Below are positions 1 to 7,996 of a DNA stretch of 22,932 nucleotides, in pieces. Source of the DNA: an uncultured Odoribacter sp. (GTDB lineage Bacteria > Bacteroidota > Bacteroidia > Bacteroidales > Marinifilaceae); the NCBI GenBank assembly GCA_947176455.1, contig CAMWQQ010000004.1, forward strand, positions 1-22,932, written 5' to 3'. Position 1 is the stretch's first letter; every line of letters begins with the position of its first letter. The notes beneath the pieces were generated by a model. The model made no database searches, was not told the origin of the DNA, and was given only the letters and a program-made list of their open reading frames with translations. The position numbers and the translations under genes were made by a program.

Positions 1-146
1 TCTTTGGCGGAACTTCCATCAAGGGATTTGTATTCGCCTTGTTGATTGGTATCATTATCGGTACTTATTCTTCCCTGTTCGTTGCTACTCCGTTGTCCTA
101 TGATTTCCGAAACAAATTCGGAAAAGACAAAGGAACGGGCAAATAA
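1..146 (+). CDS. secDF: SecDF protein-export membrane protein, C-terminal end (partial)
   Basis: The reading frame is open from the window edge (first full codon at 3) to TAA at 144-146 and gives 47 residues. They contain a hydrophobic helix (FVFALLIGIIIGTYSSLFVA) followed by TPLSYDF and a basic, lysine-rich tail. This matches the last transmembrane helix and tail of SecF, or of the fused SecDF found in Bacteroidota. SecDF sits in the inner membrane and uses the proton motive force to help SecYEG-driven export. The identification rests on the short GTYSSLFVATP motif, which is conserved in SecF C-termini. Whether the gene is fused secDF or separate secF cannot be seen from this fragment. Confidence 0.8.
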   Translation, partial: FGGTSIKGFVFALLIGIIIGTYSSLFVATPLSYDFRNKFGKDKGTGK

Positions 147-172
147 CAACAGCTCGGAAATCTGAATAGATG

Positions 173-209
173 CTCCCCGGAAATCAAATGATTTTCGGGG
201 AGTATTTTT
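173..209 (+). terminator. Rho-independent terminator after secDF
   Basis: A 13-bp stem pairs 173-185 with 190-202 (CTCCCCGGAAATC / GATTTTCGGGGAG, one G-U pair). It has a 4-base loop and is followed by a T-rich run at 203-209. It lies 26 bases after the secDF stop codon. Confidence 0.88.
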
Positions 210-265
210 ATATCCCGCTCCCCCATTTATTATCGGTAAAAGGCAAGGATGACAAGGAAATTAGC

Positions 266-273
266 TATCTTTG
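266..273 (+). promoter_or_regulatory. Bacteroidales -7 promoter box for the hydrogenase gene
   Basis: TATCTTTG matches the TAnnTTTG consensus exactly and lies 44 bases before the chosen ATG at 318. No good -33 TTTG is visible at the expected distance. The box decides the start of the next gene: an in-frame ATG at 249 lies upstream of it and would not be in the transcript. Confidence 0.55.
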
Positions 274-317
274 CCACCTCAAAATCATGTTATTACAAAA
301 TACAAAAGAAAAACAAG

Positions 318-1733
318 ATGCTGTACGACAATTTTGCGATGCAGACCAAACGGGAGCTATTGATTCGGCTTGTCACCCTGTTGAAAGACGACGAACTGAT
401 TGCCAAGGTGAAATACCTGCCGGTGGAAATGCGTCCCCGCAATAAACGCCCGGTAAGGTGCTGTATCCACAAGGACCGCTACATCTTAAAACATAAAATC
501 ATTTCCATTCTGGGCTTTGAAATCACCGACGAGGAAATCGACCTGATTCATTTGTCCGATTTCGCCCGCATGGCCATGGCAAACAAGAACACGAAGGAAA
601 ATATCCTGTCCGTCGTTCACGAGGCGTGTAGCGCCTGCATCCAATCCCAATACGCCGTCACCAACCTCTGCCGGGGATGTGAAGGACGCCCCTGCGTGAT
701 GAACTGCCCCAAGAACGCCATATCCTTCATCGGAGGCAAGGCGAGCATCAGCCGGGAAGACTGCGCAAACTGCGGATTGTGCCAGAAAGTATGCCCTTAT
801 CACGCCATTGTCTATACGCCGGTGCCGTGCGAGGACGTATGTCCGGTCAAAGCCATTAGCAAGGACGCGGAAGGCGTCGAACACATAGACAAGGAGAAAT
901 GCATCTATTGTGGCAAATGTATGCAGACATGTCCCTACGGCGCCATCATGGAACGCTCCAAAATCATAGACATCCACAAGACGCTGAGCAATCCGAAAAA
1001 GAAAATCATTGCCATTCCGGCTCCGGCAATCTTCGGACAATTCAACGCCACACCGGGACAGGTGCTGGCAGCAATCAAGCAAATCGGTTTCGACGATGTC
1101 ATTGAAGTGGCATTGGGAGCCGAAATAACGGCAGCCAACGAAGCGAAAGAACTGGAGGTGAAAATGCAGGAGGGACAGGCTTTCATGACCACCTCTTGCT
1201 GTCCGGCATATACCGGCTGGGTGGAGAAACACGCCCCGATGCTGAAACCCTTCGTTTCCGAAACCCGAAGCCCGATGGTGTACGCCGCACGCTATGCCCG
1301 GGAGCAATATCCGGATGCGGAAATCGTATTTATCGGACCGTGCCTGGCGAAACGGCATGAGGCAGACTCGGTACCCGAAGTGGACTACGTCATGAGTTTT
1401 GAGGAGCTGGGTGCTTTCATGACCGCCTATAACATCGATGTTGCCAATTGTAGCGAAAAAGAACTGAATCGAGACATCACTCGCTTCGGACGGGGATTCG
1501 CCCAGTCCGGCGGTGTACAGGCTGCTGTTGTCAACGCCATTGGAAACAAATATTCCAACTGCCATATCGAAGGCTTGGACAAAAAGAATCAGGCGGCATT
1601 GAAAGCCATGGCAAAGAAACCCGAAGCCCAATTTGTCGAAGTCATGGCTTGCGACGGAGGTTGCCTCAACGGCCCTTGTTCGCTGGCTCCCCTGACCCTT
1701 GCAAAAAAACAAATCAAGAAGGTTTTGGAATAA
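318..1733 (+). CDS. [FeFe] hydrogenase, group B-like monomeric type
   Basis: A 471-residue cytoplasmic iron-sulfur enzyme expected to interconvert protons plus electrons and H2. The N-terminal 85 residues form a region without cysteine motifs apart from a CC pair. Residues 104-205 are rich in [4Fe-4S] ligands: CRGCEGRPCVMNCP at 118-131, CANCGLCQKVCP at 149-160, CEDVCP at 171-176 and CIYCGKCMQTCP at 195-206. The H-cluster domain follows with its three signatures: TSCCPA at 292-297, GPCLAK at 340-345 and MACDGGCLNGP at 443-453. All four cysteine ligands and the proton-relay cysteine are present. The third motif ends in GP rather than the GGGQP of group A enzymes, and the first reads TSCCPA rather than TSCCPGW, which points to group B. 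The electron partner is not encoded next to it; ferredoxin is the usual one. The start at 318 was chosen because it follows the promoter box at 266; an in-frame ATG exists at 249. The gene stands alone between two terminators. Confidence 0.88.
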   Translation: MLYDNFAMQTKRELLIRLVTLLKDDELIAKVKYLPVEMRPRNKRPVRCCIHKDRYILKHKIISILGFEITDEEIDLIHLSDFARMAMANKNTKENILSVVHEACSACIQSQYAVTNLCRGCEGRPCVMNCPKNAISFIGGKASISREDCANCGLCQKVCPYHAIVYTPVPCEDVCPVKAISKDAEGVEHIDKEKCIYCGKCMQTCPYGAIMERSKIIDIHKTLSNPKKKIIAIPAPAIFGQFNATPGQVLAAIKQIGFDDVIEVALGAEITAANEAKELEVKMQEGQAFMTTSCCPAYTGWVEKHAPMLKPFVSETRSPMVYAARYAREQYPDAEIVFIGPCLAKRHEADSVPEVDYVMSFEELGAFMTAYNIDVANCSEKELNRDITRFGRGFAQSGGVQAAVVNAIGNKYSNCHIEGLDKKNQAALKAMAKKPEAQFVEVMACDGGCLNGPCSLAPLTLAKKQIKKVLE

Positions 1734-1762
1734 TCATCCAAGGCAAACCACCTCATAAAAAA

Positions 1763-1793
1763 CAGGGACACTCGAAAGTGTCCCTGAATTTTT
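1763..1793. terminator. Bidirectional terminator between convergent genes
   Basis: A perfect 10-bp stem (CAGGGACACT at 1763-1772, AGTGTCCCTG at 1777-1786) encloses a CGAA tetraloop. A T run follows on the plus strand (1789-1793), and an A run precedes it (1757-1762), which is a T run on the minus strand. It can therefore end both the hydrogenase transcript and the facing DUF5723/SPOR transcript. Confidence 0.9.
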
Positions 1794-3651
1794 ATTTCTC
1801 GATGCCCAATCCCCAGCAGTCGATATATTGCGGATATTCTCTCCGAATCCGGAAGACCTCGTCCCAACACTCGTCATGCGTGTCGAAACGACCGACGCTC
1901 ACCCGATATACGCCTTTTACGTTATCTAGCACCGCGCTGTTTTTAAAGCCCATAAAATGGAGTCTTCTCCTCAACAGTTCAGCTTTCTGTCTGTTGTTGA
2001 AACTACCCATAATCACGTACCAATTGTGCGAAGTATCCGGAACAACCTCCTCTACCTCCTCGAGTACTTCCTCCTGTTCTACCGGAACAACCATTTCAAT
2101 GGATTCTTCGGGTTCCGGCACCACCGTGTCTTGCGGTACGAAAACTTCCGGCTGGACAACCTCCGGTACGGTATCCTTGGCTACGGTATCTTTCTGTACG
2201 GGCGGAGGCAAGATTTCCTCTAACGGAGCTTCCTGTTCTTTCTTGGACTTCTTCACCTTGTCTTTGTGTCCGAACAACAAGTTGATGCCTACCCGTCCAC
2301 CGATTGATTGGGTATTCGTATAATTGCAAGCCAGCAGGTTGTCCGTCTGCACATACAGCTGCAACGGACCGAGTTTCGCCGTAAGGCCGGCACCGACATT
2401 CACATAATTGCCCGGGGTAATCGAATAGGACACGGATGCGCTGATATTCCGGATGAACCGACCGTTCACGGATGCGGTCAAAGAAGGAATGAACACCCCG
2501 TTCACCAAAGAAGCCCGAAACAATCCGCCAACATCGAAGATTTTGTTCAATTGATAGGTGGCTCCCAAATAAAGTTTCGGACTCAGCATGGTCATATAGG
2601 AACCGCCCTTGCTGCTCAGCAGGAATTTATTCTTCAAACTGTCCGTAATCTCCCGGAAAGCATCGTTCACAGAAACATAGTCTTCCAACTTATTGTTGAC
2701 GCTGTGAGATAAATCCGCACCCTTCCAGACAAAATCGTCATCTACGGTAAAATGATAACTGAAATCTTTGTTTCCCCAACGGATAAAGCCCAAGTCGGTC
2801 ACACTGGCGAAAAATTTCAGTTTGTCACTGAATTGGTACTCACCTCCCAAATCAATCGCAAAACCGGGGTTCTTCGCATTCAACATATCGGAAACGCTCA
2901 AATCGTTCGTATTGAAATCAAAATCATCCCACGGAATCGGCTCATTTATCCCGAAAGGCTCCCCCTGTTTGTTTTGAATCCTTACAGGAGCCGTCATTTT
3001 AATATCCTGCCGGGCATACAGTCTCATCGCACCGTTCTCATTCGTCTCCATGGTCAGCTTTGAATTCGCCATACGCACATTGGCGACACCCATTAAATAT
3101 TTCAATCGGGCACCCACCGTCCACTTGTCGTTCAACTGTCTGGATAGTCCCAAGGCAACTTCCATATACGAATTGACATTTACGCCCAATTTGCCAAAGT
3201 CCAAAGAAGGATAATCCGCATTCCCGTATCTCAGGAAAGTAAACAGGTCTTTGTTATATTGGAAAAGAAAATCGTTTTTCTGGGTGATGTCCAACGTCCC
3301 ATACCACTTTTTCACCCTCACACCCACGGAAAGAATCGAATTCTCATTGTTGAAGTACATGTAATTCTGTTTGTGCAACGAGTTGTAGAACTTGTCGATG
3401 TTCATATACACCGAATCATCCCTCTTGTACAACATATCCTCTATGGTAAAAGAAGAATTGAGGTAATTCACGGAAATACCGCTCAGTCCCGGCAGTCCGA
3501 CAAACACCTTGTACTCCGGTTGATAAGCCGGATTCAGACGATACCGCTGGGGCAGATTGGACAGAAAATAAGATGTATTATGACCATCCTGGGCTTTTAG
3601 CACACCACACAAAGAAATGATTGCCAAAACAATCAAAAGAATACGCTTCAT
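1792..3651 (-). CDS. DUF5723-like outer-membrane beta-barrel protein with C-terminal SPOR domain
   Basis: A 619-residue exported protein. It has a signal peptide (MKRILLIVLAIISLCGVLKA, cleavage probably before QDG). A long region to about residue 465 shows alternating amphipathic strands with many aromatic and glycine turns, typical of the DUF5723/PorP-like barrels of Bacteroidota. The opening, with its NPAYQPEY motif, is characteristic of those families. A low-complexity acidic linker rich in P, V, E, D and T follows (about 470-545). The last 75 residues (WYVIMGSFNNRQKAELLRRR... to the end) are a SPOR domain, a fold that binds peptidoglycan strands lacking stem peptides. The inferred layout is a barrel in the outer membrane with a periplasmic tail reaching the cell wall, as OmpA does with another fold. 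It is monocistronic, with its own promoter near 3700. Confidence 0.8.
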   Translation of the reverse strand: MKRILLIVLAIISLCGVLKAQDGHNTSYFLSNLPQRYRLNPAYQPEYKVFVGLPGLSGISVNYLNSSFTIEDMLYKRDDSVYMNIDKFYNSLHKQNYMYFNNENSILSVGVRVKKWYGTLDITQKNDFLFQYNKDLFTFLRYGNADYPSLDFGKLGVNVNSYMEVALGLSRQLNDKWTVGARLKYLMGVANVRMANSKLTMETNENGAMRLYARQDIKMTAPVRIQNKQGEPFGINEPIPWDDFDFNTNDLSVSDMLNAKNPGFAIDLGGEYQFSDKLKFFASVTDLGFIRWGNKDFSYHFTVDDDFVWKGADLSHSVNNKLEDYVSVNDAFREITDSLKNKFLLSSKGGSYMTMLSPKLYLGATYQLNKIFDVGGLFRASLVNGVFIPSLTASVNGRFIRNISASVSYSITPGNYVNVGAGLTAKLGPLQLYVQTDNLLACNYTNTQSIGGRVGINLLFGHKDKVKKSKKEQEAPLEEILPPPVQKDTVAKDTVPEVVQPEVFVPQDTVVPEPEESIEMVVPVEQEEVLEEVEEVVPDTSHNWYVIMGSFNNRQKAELLRRRLHFMGFKNSAVLDNVKGVYRVSVGRFDTHDECWDEVFRIRREYPQYIDCWGLGIEK

Positions 3652-3694
3652 ACGCTTTAAAGAATTTCTTACACCAATAACACATTTTCGGGCG

Positions 3695-3725
3695 TAAATG
3701 TATGTTAAATATTCAAGATATTCAA
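3695..3725 (-). promoter_or_regulatory. Putative promoter of the DUF5723/SPOR gene
   Basis: Read on the minus strand, TTGA at 3725-3722 is followed, with a 20-base gap after the TTG, by TACATTTA at 3702-3695. That is one mismatch from TAnnTTTG. It lies 43 bases before the ATG at 3651. Confidence 0.45.
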
Positions 3726-3753
3726 TAACCTACACCACTAATATCTTAAAATT

Positions 3754-4068
3754 TCAAATATCGTACCCCAGTTCCAATTTAGCCACCTCGCTCATCCGGT
3801 CGGGAGTCCACGCCGGTTCAAAAACCAGATTCACGATGACAGAATCTATGCCCTCCACCTCCATCACCACGTCATGCACCTGCTGGACAATCTCGTCCGC
3901 AATGGGACACCCGGGAGCGGTCAGCGTCATGTGAATCACCGCTTCGGCAGGCTTGGGGAACTCGATTTCATACACCAGTCCCAATTCCCAGATGTTAACG
4001 GGAATCTCCGGGTCGTAAACCGTACACAGTTTCTCAATGACCAACTCTTTTATCGTATCGGCAGCCAT
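3754..4068 (-). CDS. sufT: DUF59/MIP18-family iron-sulfur assembly protein (SufT-like)
   Basis: A 104-residue protein of the MIP18/DUF59 family, whose members help mature or insert Fe-S clusters. Visible family marks are the DPEIPVNIWELGLVY motif near the N-terminus, the TAPGCP motif with its conserved cysteine in the middle, and the VFEPAWTPDRMS motif near the C-terminus. It is the last gene of the leftward suf operon, 13 bases after the sufE stop, which fixes its role as accessory to SUF. I start at the ATG at 4068. A GTG twelve bases earlier (4080) would add four residues but sits against the sufE stop, and family alignments begin near the ATG. The name sufT is used by homology; the stand-alone DUF59 protein of this operon type is also simply called a metal-sulfur assembly factor. 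Confidence 0.85.
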   Translation of the reverse strand: MAADTIKELVIEKLCTVYDPEIPVNIWELGLVYEIEFPKPAEAVIHMTLTAPGCPIADEIVQQVHDVVMEVEGIDSVIVNLVFEPAWTPDRMSEVAKLELGYDI

Positions 4069-4081
4069 ATATGCAAACACA

Positions 4082-4519
4082 TTATTTCATTTCGCTTTTC
4101 AGGCTCGCATCCGCAGCAAGGGCATACATGCGAATCTGTTTTATCATCGACAGCAAACCGTTGGAGCGGGTCGGTGAAAGATGCTGTTCCAAACCGATTT
4201 CATCAATGAATTTCAAATCGGCACTCAGAATATCCCCCGGCACCTGACCGGAAAAGACACGGGTCAGCAAACCAGCAATCCCCTTCGTAATCAAGGCATC
4301 GCTGTCCGCCGTGAAATAGAGCCTGCCGTCTTTCATTTCCGCATGGAACCACACCCTGGACTGACACCCTTTTATCAGGTTTTCTTCCGTTTTGTGAGCC
4401 TCGTCCATTCCTTCCAATCCGGAACCGATTTCTATCAAATAAGCATATTTGTCCACCCATTCGTCAAAAATCGCAAATTCGTCCACAATCTCCCGCTCAA
4501 TTTCTGCTATTGTTTTCAT
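4082..4519 (-). CDS. sufE: SufE-family sulfur acceptor
   Basis: A 145-residue cytoplasmic protein. SufE takes the persulfide sulfur from the active-site cysteine of SufS, stimulates the desulfurase and passes the sulfur to the SufBCD scaffold. The acceptor cysteine is Cys52 in the motif LIKGCQSRVWF, the family signature. Downstream, SDALITKGIAGLL and the C-terminal LSPTRSNGLLSMIKQIR segment also match. The length is normal for the family. It lies between sufS (18 bases upstream) and the DUF59 gene. Confidence 0.93.
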   Translation of the reverse strand: MKTIAEIEREIVDEFAIFDEWVDKYAYLIEIGSGLEGMDEAHKTEENLIKGCQSRVWFHAEMKDGRLYFTADSDALITKGIAGLLTRVFSGQVPGDILSADLKFIDEIGLEQHLSPTRSNGLLSMIKQIRMYALAADASLKSEMK

Positions 4520-4537
4520 CTATTCTTAAAATTTTAA

Positions 4538-5761
4538 TCACCCCAACCGAAATATTTTTCCCACTTTGCGCAGTCCCTCGCAAAAGATATCTATCTCTTC
4601 CCGAGTATTGTACATCCCCAAGGAAGCCCGCACCATACCGGTCACACCGTAATGTTGCATGGTCGGTTCCGCACACAATTGTCCGGTACGAACCGCAATG
4701 CCCATTTTGTCCAGCAACGTGCCGGTATCCGAATGATGAACGTCCCCCAAGGCAAAGGACAATACGGACGACTTCTGCGCCGCTTCCCCGAAGATACGGA
4801 TGCCCGGAATCTGTTTCAACTGCTCCATCGCACACCGCAACAAGTCATGCTCGTATGCGGCAATCTCCTCCAGTCCGATGTGCTGCACATACTTTATCGC
4901 CTCATCCAACCCGATAATCCCGATAAAATCGGGCGTCCCCGCCTCAAACTTGAAAGGCAGTTCATTGTAAGTGGTTCGCTCGAAACGCACTTCCCGAATC
5001 ATCTCTCCTCCTCCCTGCCAAGGAGGCATCTGTTCCAACAAGGCTTCCTTGCCGTACAATACGCCCACGCCCGTCGGACCGTACAGCTTGTGACCGGAAA
5101 AGACCAGGAAATCGCAATCCAACTGCCGGACGTCGACAGGCAGATGCTGAACTGCCTGGGCGGCATCCACCAGTACTTTCGCACCGACGGCATGCGCCCG
5201 CTCGATGATTGTTTTTACCGGATTGACCGTTCCCAATACATTGGAGACATAAACCACGCCCACCAACTTGACTTTTTCTGTCAGCAAGTGATCCAACTGC
5301 CCCAAATCCAGTTCGCCGTTATCCAGGAACGGAATCACTTTCAAATGCGCCTTCTTTCGCTCGCACAGCATCTGCCAAGGAACAATGTCGGCATGGTGTT
5401 CCATTTCCGTCACCAGAATCTCATCCCCCTCGTGGACAAAAGCCTCTCCGAACGAGAACGCCACCAGATTTATACTCTCCGTCGTTCCCCGGGTGAAAAT
5501 CACCTCACGGCTGGCATCCGCATGGATAAAACGACGCACCGTTTCCCGGGCTTCCTCGTTGGCTTCCGTACACTTATTGCTCAAAAAATGCACGCCGCGA
5601 TGGACATTGGAATTGTAACGCAGATAATATTCATCCATTTTACGGACAACCTGCACCGGTCGCTGGGAGGTCGCACCGCTATCCAGATAAACCAGACGTT
5701 TATCGTATATCTTTTCTTCCAATATCGGAAAATCCGCCCGAACCTTTTCTACATCAAACAT
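4538..5761 (-). CDS. sufS: SufS cysteine desulfurase (class II, PLP-dependent)
   Basis: A 407-residue cytoplasmic enzyme that takes sulfur from L-cysteine, giving alanine and an enzyme-bound persulfide. It shows the class-V aminotransferase layout: YLDSGATSQRP at the N-terminus, the HHADIVPW block (122-129), VLVDAAQAVQHLPVD for PLP contact, and the PLP-binding lysine Lys225 in FSGHKLYGPTG. The catalytic cysteine is Cys363 in the short loop RTGQLCAEP, typical of class II enzymes that need SufE as partner. Length and motifs are complete. It lies 30 bases after sufD and 18 before sufE, so the three are almost certainly co-transcribed. Confidence 0.95.
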   Translation of the reverse strand: MFDVEKVRADFPILEEKIYDKRLVYLDSGATSQRPVQVVRKMDEYYLRYNSNVHRGVHFLSNKCTEANEEARETVRRFIHADASREVIFTRGTTESINLVAFSFGEAFVHEGDEILVTEMEHHADIVPWQMLCERKKAHLKVIPFLDNGELDLGQLDHLLTEKVKLVGVVYVSNVLGTVNPVKTIIERAHAVGAKVLVDAAQAVQHLPVDVRQLDCDFLVFSGHKLYGPTGVGVLYGKEALLEQMPPWQGGGEMIREVRFERTTYNELPFKFEAGTPDFIGIIGLDEAIKYVQHIGLEEIAAYEHDLLRCAMEQLKQIPGIRIFGEAAQKSSVLSFALGDVHHSDTGTLLDKMGIAVRTGQLCAEPTMQHYGVTGMVRASLGMYNTREEIDIFCEGLRKVGKIFRLG

Positions 5762-5791
5762 CGTCCATATCGGTTTAATTGTTCAACACCC

Positions 5792-7153
5792 TCATTTCCG
5801 GCACGGCAACGTGCAATGAAAACACCGGGAAAGCTCGCCCCTCAGTCGCTTGTCTATCAAATCGTCTATTTTCTCCCGCAACGGTTCCAGGCGGACATGC
5901 CGGATGATATCGTGCGCAAAACCGAACATCATCATCATCTTTGCCTCCTCCCTGCCGATTCCGCGGGAACGCAAATAAAACATCGCCTCTTCGTCAAGCT
6001 GTCCCACCGTCGCTCCATGACTGCACTTCACATCGTCGGCATCGATGACTAACTGTGGCTTGGTATTGATGCGGGCGGTATCGGACAGCAACAGGTTGTT
6101 GTTCGCCTGATAAGCCACGGTCTTCCCGGCATTCGGGCGCACTCGGATGCAACCGCAGAAATTCGCCAACGATGAATCGTCCATAACGCCCTTGAAATGC
6201 TCGTTGCTGGTGCAATTCGGAGCGATATGGTCTATGTAGGAATAATTATCCACCACCTGTTTCTTGTCCGGAATGTACATGCCGTACAAATCACAACTTC
6301 CCCCTTCCTCGTTCAAGCTGACATACATATTGTTCCGGATAAAGCCACCGTACAGCGACACGATATTGCTTTCAAAAGCCGAATTTCGCTGTTCCGATAC
6401 AAACAGGGAATTGATCTGGGCGGCACCGGCGTATTGGTTCTGCACCTGGCAATAATCCACCCGCGCCCCTGAGTCTAAATAAATTTCCGTCACATTGTTC
6501 ATCAGGAAATGCTGACTGGAAAGCGTATGGTCGCACACCAACACCGTGGCTTGCGCATGCTTGCCCAGCACAATCAGATTCCGCTGGAATCCCATCAAAT
6601 CGGCATTGGCTCGCAACAGGTTGATAATCTGCAAAGGGCGTTCCAATACCACCTCATCCGGAACATAGACGAACACCCCGTCCTGCGCAAAAGCGGTATT
6701 CAACGCCACCAGCCCGTCCTGGTCCGCCTTCGGGGCATAACGGTTGTAATGCCGGAGAAACAAATCCGGATATCTCATACCCGCCTCCTGCAAACTGCAA
6801 ATCACCACCTCTTCCGGCAGTTCCGGTTCCACATTCCCGTCAAACCAGCGTCCGTTGACCGTGAGTATCGGATGAGTCACCAGATTGGTCACCGAACACC
6901 GGAAGACCTCGTTCATATCGACATTCTGGGGAATATATTTCAATACGACCCGGTAGTCCTTGTCAAATACGGGCACCAGATCGGCATAGCTGTAAGCCTC
7001 CGTTTTTTGCGGAATGCCACCCAATTGCACGAACTTCTCAAACGCCTCCTCACGGCAACCGTTCATCACCGCACTGCATCCCGCCTCCAACTGTTCCCGT
7101 CCGTCCTTGAAAAGAGTTGCAAAATCAGCATTTATTTTTTCCAAACCATTCAT
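5792..7153 (-). CDS. sufD: SufD, subunit of the SufBCD Fe-S scaffold
   Basis: A 453-residue protein homologous to SufB but lacking its sulfur-accepting cysteine. It forms the SufBC2D complex in the cytoplasm. The C-terminal half carries the SufBD beta-helix core, with the motifs INTKPQLVIDADDVKCSHGA and FYLRSRGI. The histidine in KCSHGA matches the conserved SufD histidine implicated in cluster assembly at the SufB-SufD interface. The N-terminal 150 residues are the usual variable helical part. It starts 11 bases after the sufC stop. A run of cysteines at the extreme C-terminus (CFHCTLPC) is unusual but short. Confidence 0.93.
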   Translation of the reverse strand: MNGLEKINADFATLFKDGREQLEAGCSAVMNGCREEAFEKFVQLGGIPQKTEAYSYADLVPVFDKDYRVVLKYIPQNVDMNEVFRCSVTNLVTHPILTVNGRWFDGNVEPELPEEVVICSLQEAGMRYPDLFLRHYNRYAPKADQDGLVALNTAFAQDGVFVYVPDEVVLERPLQIINLLRANADLMGFQRNLIVLGKHAQATVLVCDHTLSSQHFLMNNVTEIYLDSGARVDYCQVQNQYAGAAQINSLFVSEQRNSAFESNIVSLYGGFIRNNMYVSLNEEGGSCDLYGMYIPDKKQVVDNYSYIDHIAPNCTSNEHFKGVMDDSSLANFCGCIRVRPNAGKTVAYQANNNLLLSDTARINTKPQLVIDADDVKCSHGATVGQLDEEAMFYLRSRGIGREEAKMMMMFGFAHDIIRHVRLEPLREKIDDLIDKRLRGELSRCFHCTLPCRK

Positions 7154-7164
7154 TCCGGTATGAT

Positions 7165-7935
7165 TTACAGTTCTCTTTTTACTTCCTCCTTGATCCAGTC
7201 ATACCCTTTCTTTTCCAACTCAGCAACCAGCTCCTTACCGGCAGTCTTCACAATCCGTCCGTCATACAACACATGCACGACATCCGGCACGATATAATCC
7301 AGCAGACGCTGATAATGAGTAATCACAATCGTCGCATTATCGGGGCGTTTCAGCTTGTTCACACCGCCAGCCACCGTCCGCAACGCATCGATGTCCAGTC
7401 CGGAATCGGTCTCGTCCAGAATCGCCAATTTGGGTTCCAGCACCGCCATTTGGAATATCTCGTTCTTCTTTTTCTCGCCACCGGAAAATCCCTCGTTCAG
7501 GGAACGGTTCAGCAGCTTGTTGTCTATCCCCGTCAACTCCATCTTCTGACGAATCATTTTCAGGAAATCCCCGGCAGGGTAAGGAGGCAAACCGTGATAC
7601 TTGCGGATTTCATTTACCGCCGTCTTCAAAAAGTTCACCGTACTGATGCCCGGTATCTCGACGGGATACTGGAAACTCATAAAAATGCCTTCCCGAGCAC
7701 GGTCTTCAGGCGGTAAGTCCAACAGATTTTTTCCGTTAAACTCGATTTCGCCTTCCGTCACCACAAATTTCTCCCGTCCGGTCAGCACGGAAGACAACGT
7801 ACTCTTTCCGGCTCCGTTGGGTCCCATAATGGCATGCACCTCTCCGGCGTTTATCTCCAGATTGACCCCCTTTAATATCTCTTTGCCCTCGACAGAGGCA
7901 TGTAAATTCCGAATCCTTAACAACTTCCCCTCCAT
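7165..7935 (-). CDS. sufC: SufC, ABC-type ATPase of the Fe-S scaffold
   Basis: A 256-residue soluble ATPase that drives conformational change of SufB-SufD. It has Walker A GPNGAGKS (38-45), the Q-loop near SFQYP (87-91), the signature SGGEKK (151-156), Walker B AILDETDSGLD (171-181) and the H-loop histidine His207. Its length equals that of other SufC proteins. The frame stays open upstream to 8049, overlapping sufB, because the intergenic repeat contains no stop in this frame. The ATG at 7935 is chosen because MEGKLLRIRNL is where SufC alignments begin, and the upstream residues are only translated repeat (KVHKV units). Confidence 0.95.
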   Translation of the reverse strand: MEGKLLRIRNLHASVEGKEILKGVNLEINAGEVHAIMGPNGAGKSTLSSVLTGREKFVVTEGEIEFNGKNLLDLPPEDRAREGIFMSFQYPVEIPGISTVNFLKTAVNEIRKYHGLPPYPAGDFLKMIRQKMELTGIDNKLLNRSLNEGFSGGEKKKNEIFQMAVLEPKLAILDETDSGLDIDALRTVAGGVNKLKRPDNATIVITHYQRLLDYIVPDVVHVLYDGRIVKTAGKELVAELEKKGYDWIKEEVKREL

Positions 7936-7936
7936 A

Positions 7937-7996
7937 AACTTTATGAACTTTATAACTTTATGAACTTTACAAACTTTATGAACTTTCAACTTTTTA
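7937..7996. repeat. Seven-copy 9-bp tandem repeat between sufB and sufC
   Basis: On the plus strand the unit AACTTTATG recurs at 7937, 7946 (8 bases), 7954, 7963 (AACTTTACA), 7972, 7981 (shortened, AACTTTC) and 7988 (AACTTTTTA). The array fills the whole gap between the sufB stop and the sufC start and includes the sufB stop codon. No hairpin can form from it, since all units are in the same orientation. Confidence 0.85.

Noticed and set aside
486..1712. Long open frame on the minus strand across the hydrogenase gene (408 residues)
   Set aside because: It is fully antisense to a gene with clear H-cluster and Fe-S motifs, its translation shows no domain, and it has no promoter. It arises from codon bias of the real gene.
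3715..3747. Inverted repeat AAGATATT / AATATCTT as terminator of the suf operon
   Set aside because: The stem is only 8 bp and A/T-rich, the loop is 17 bases and no T run follows, so it is too weak to call.
4652..6052. 466-residue plus-strand frame over sufS and sufD
   Set aside because: It spans two real minus-strand genes, is rich in His, Gln and Arg as antisense frames are, and shows no motif.
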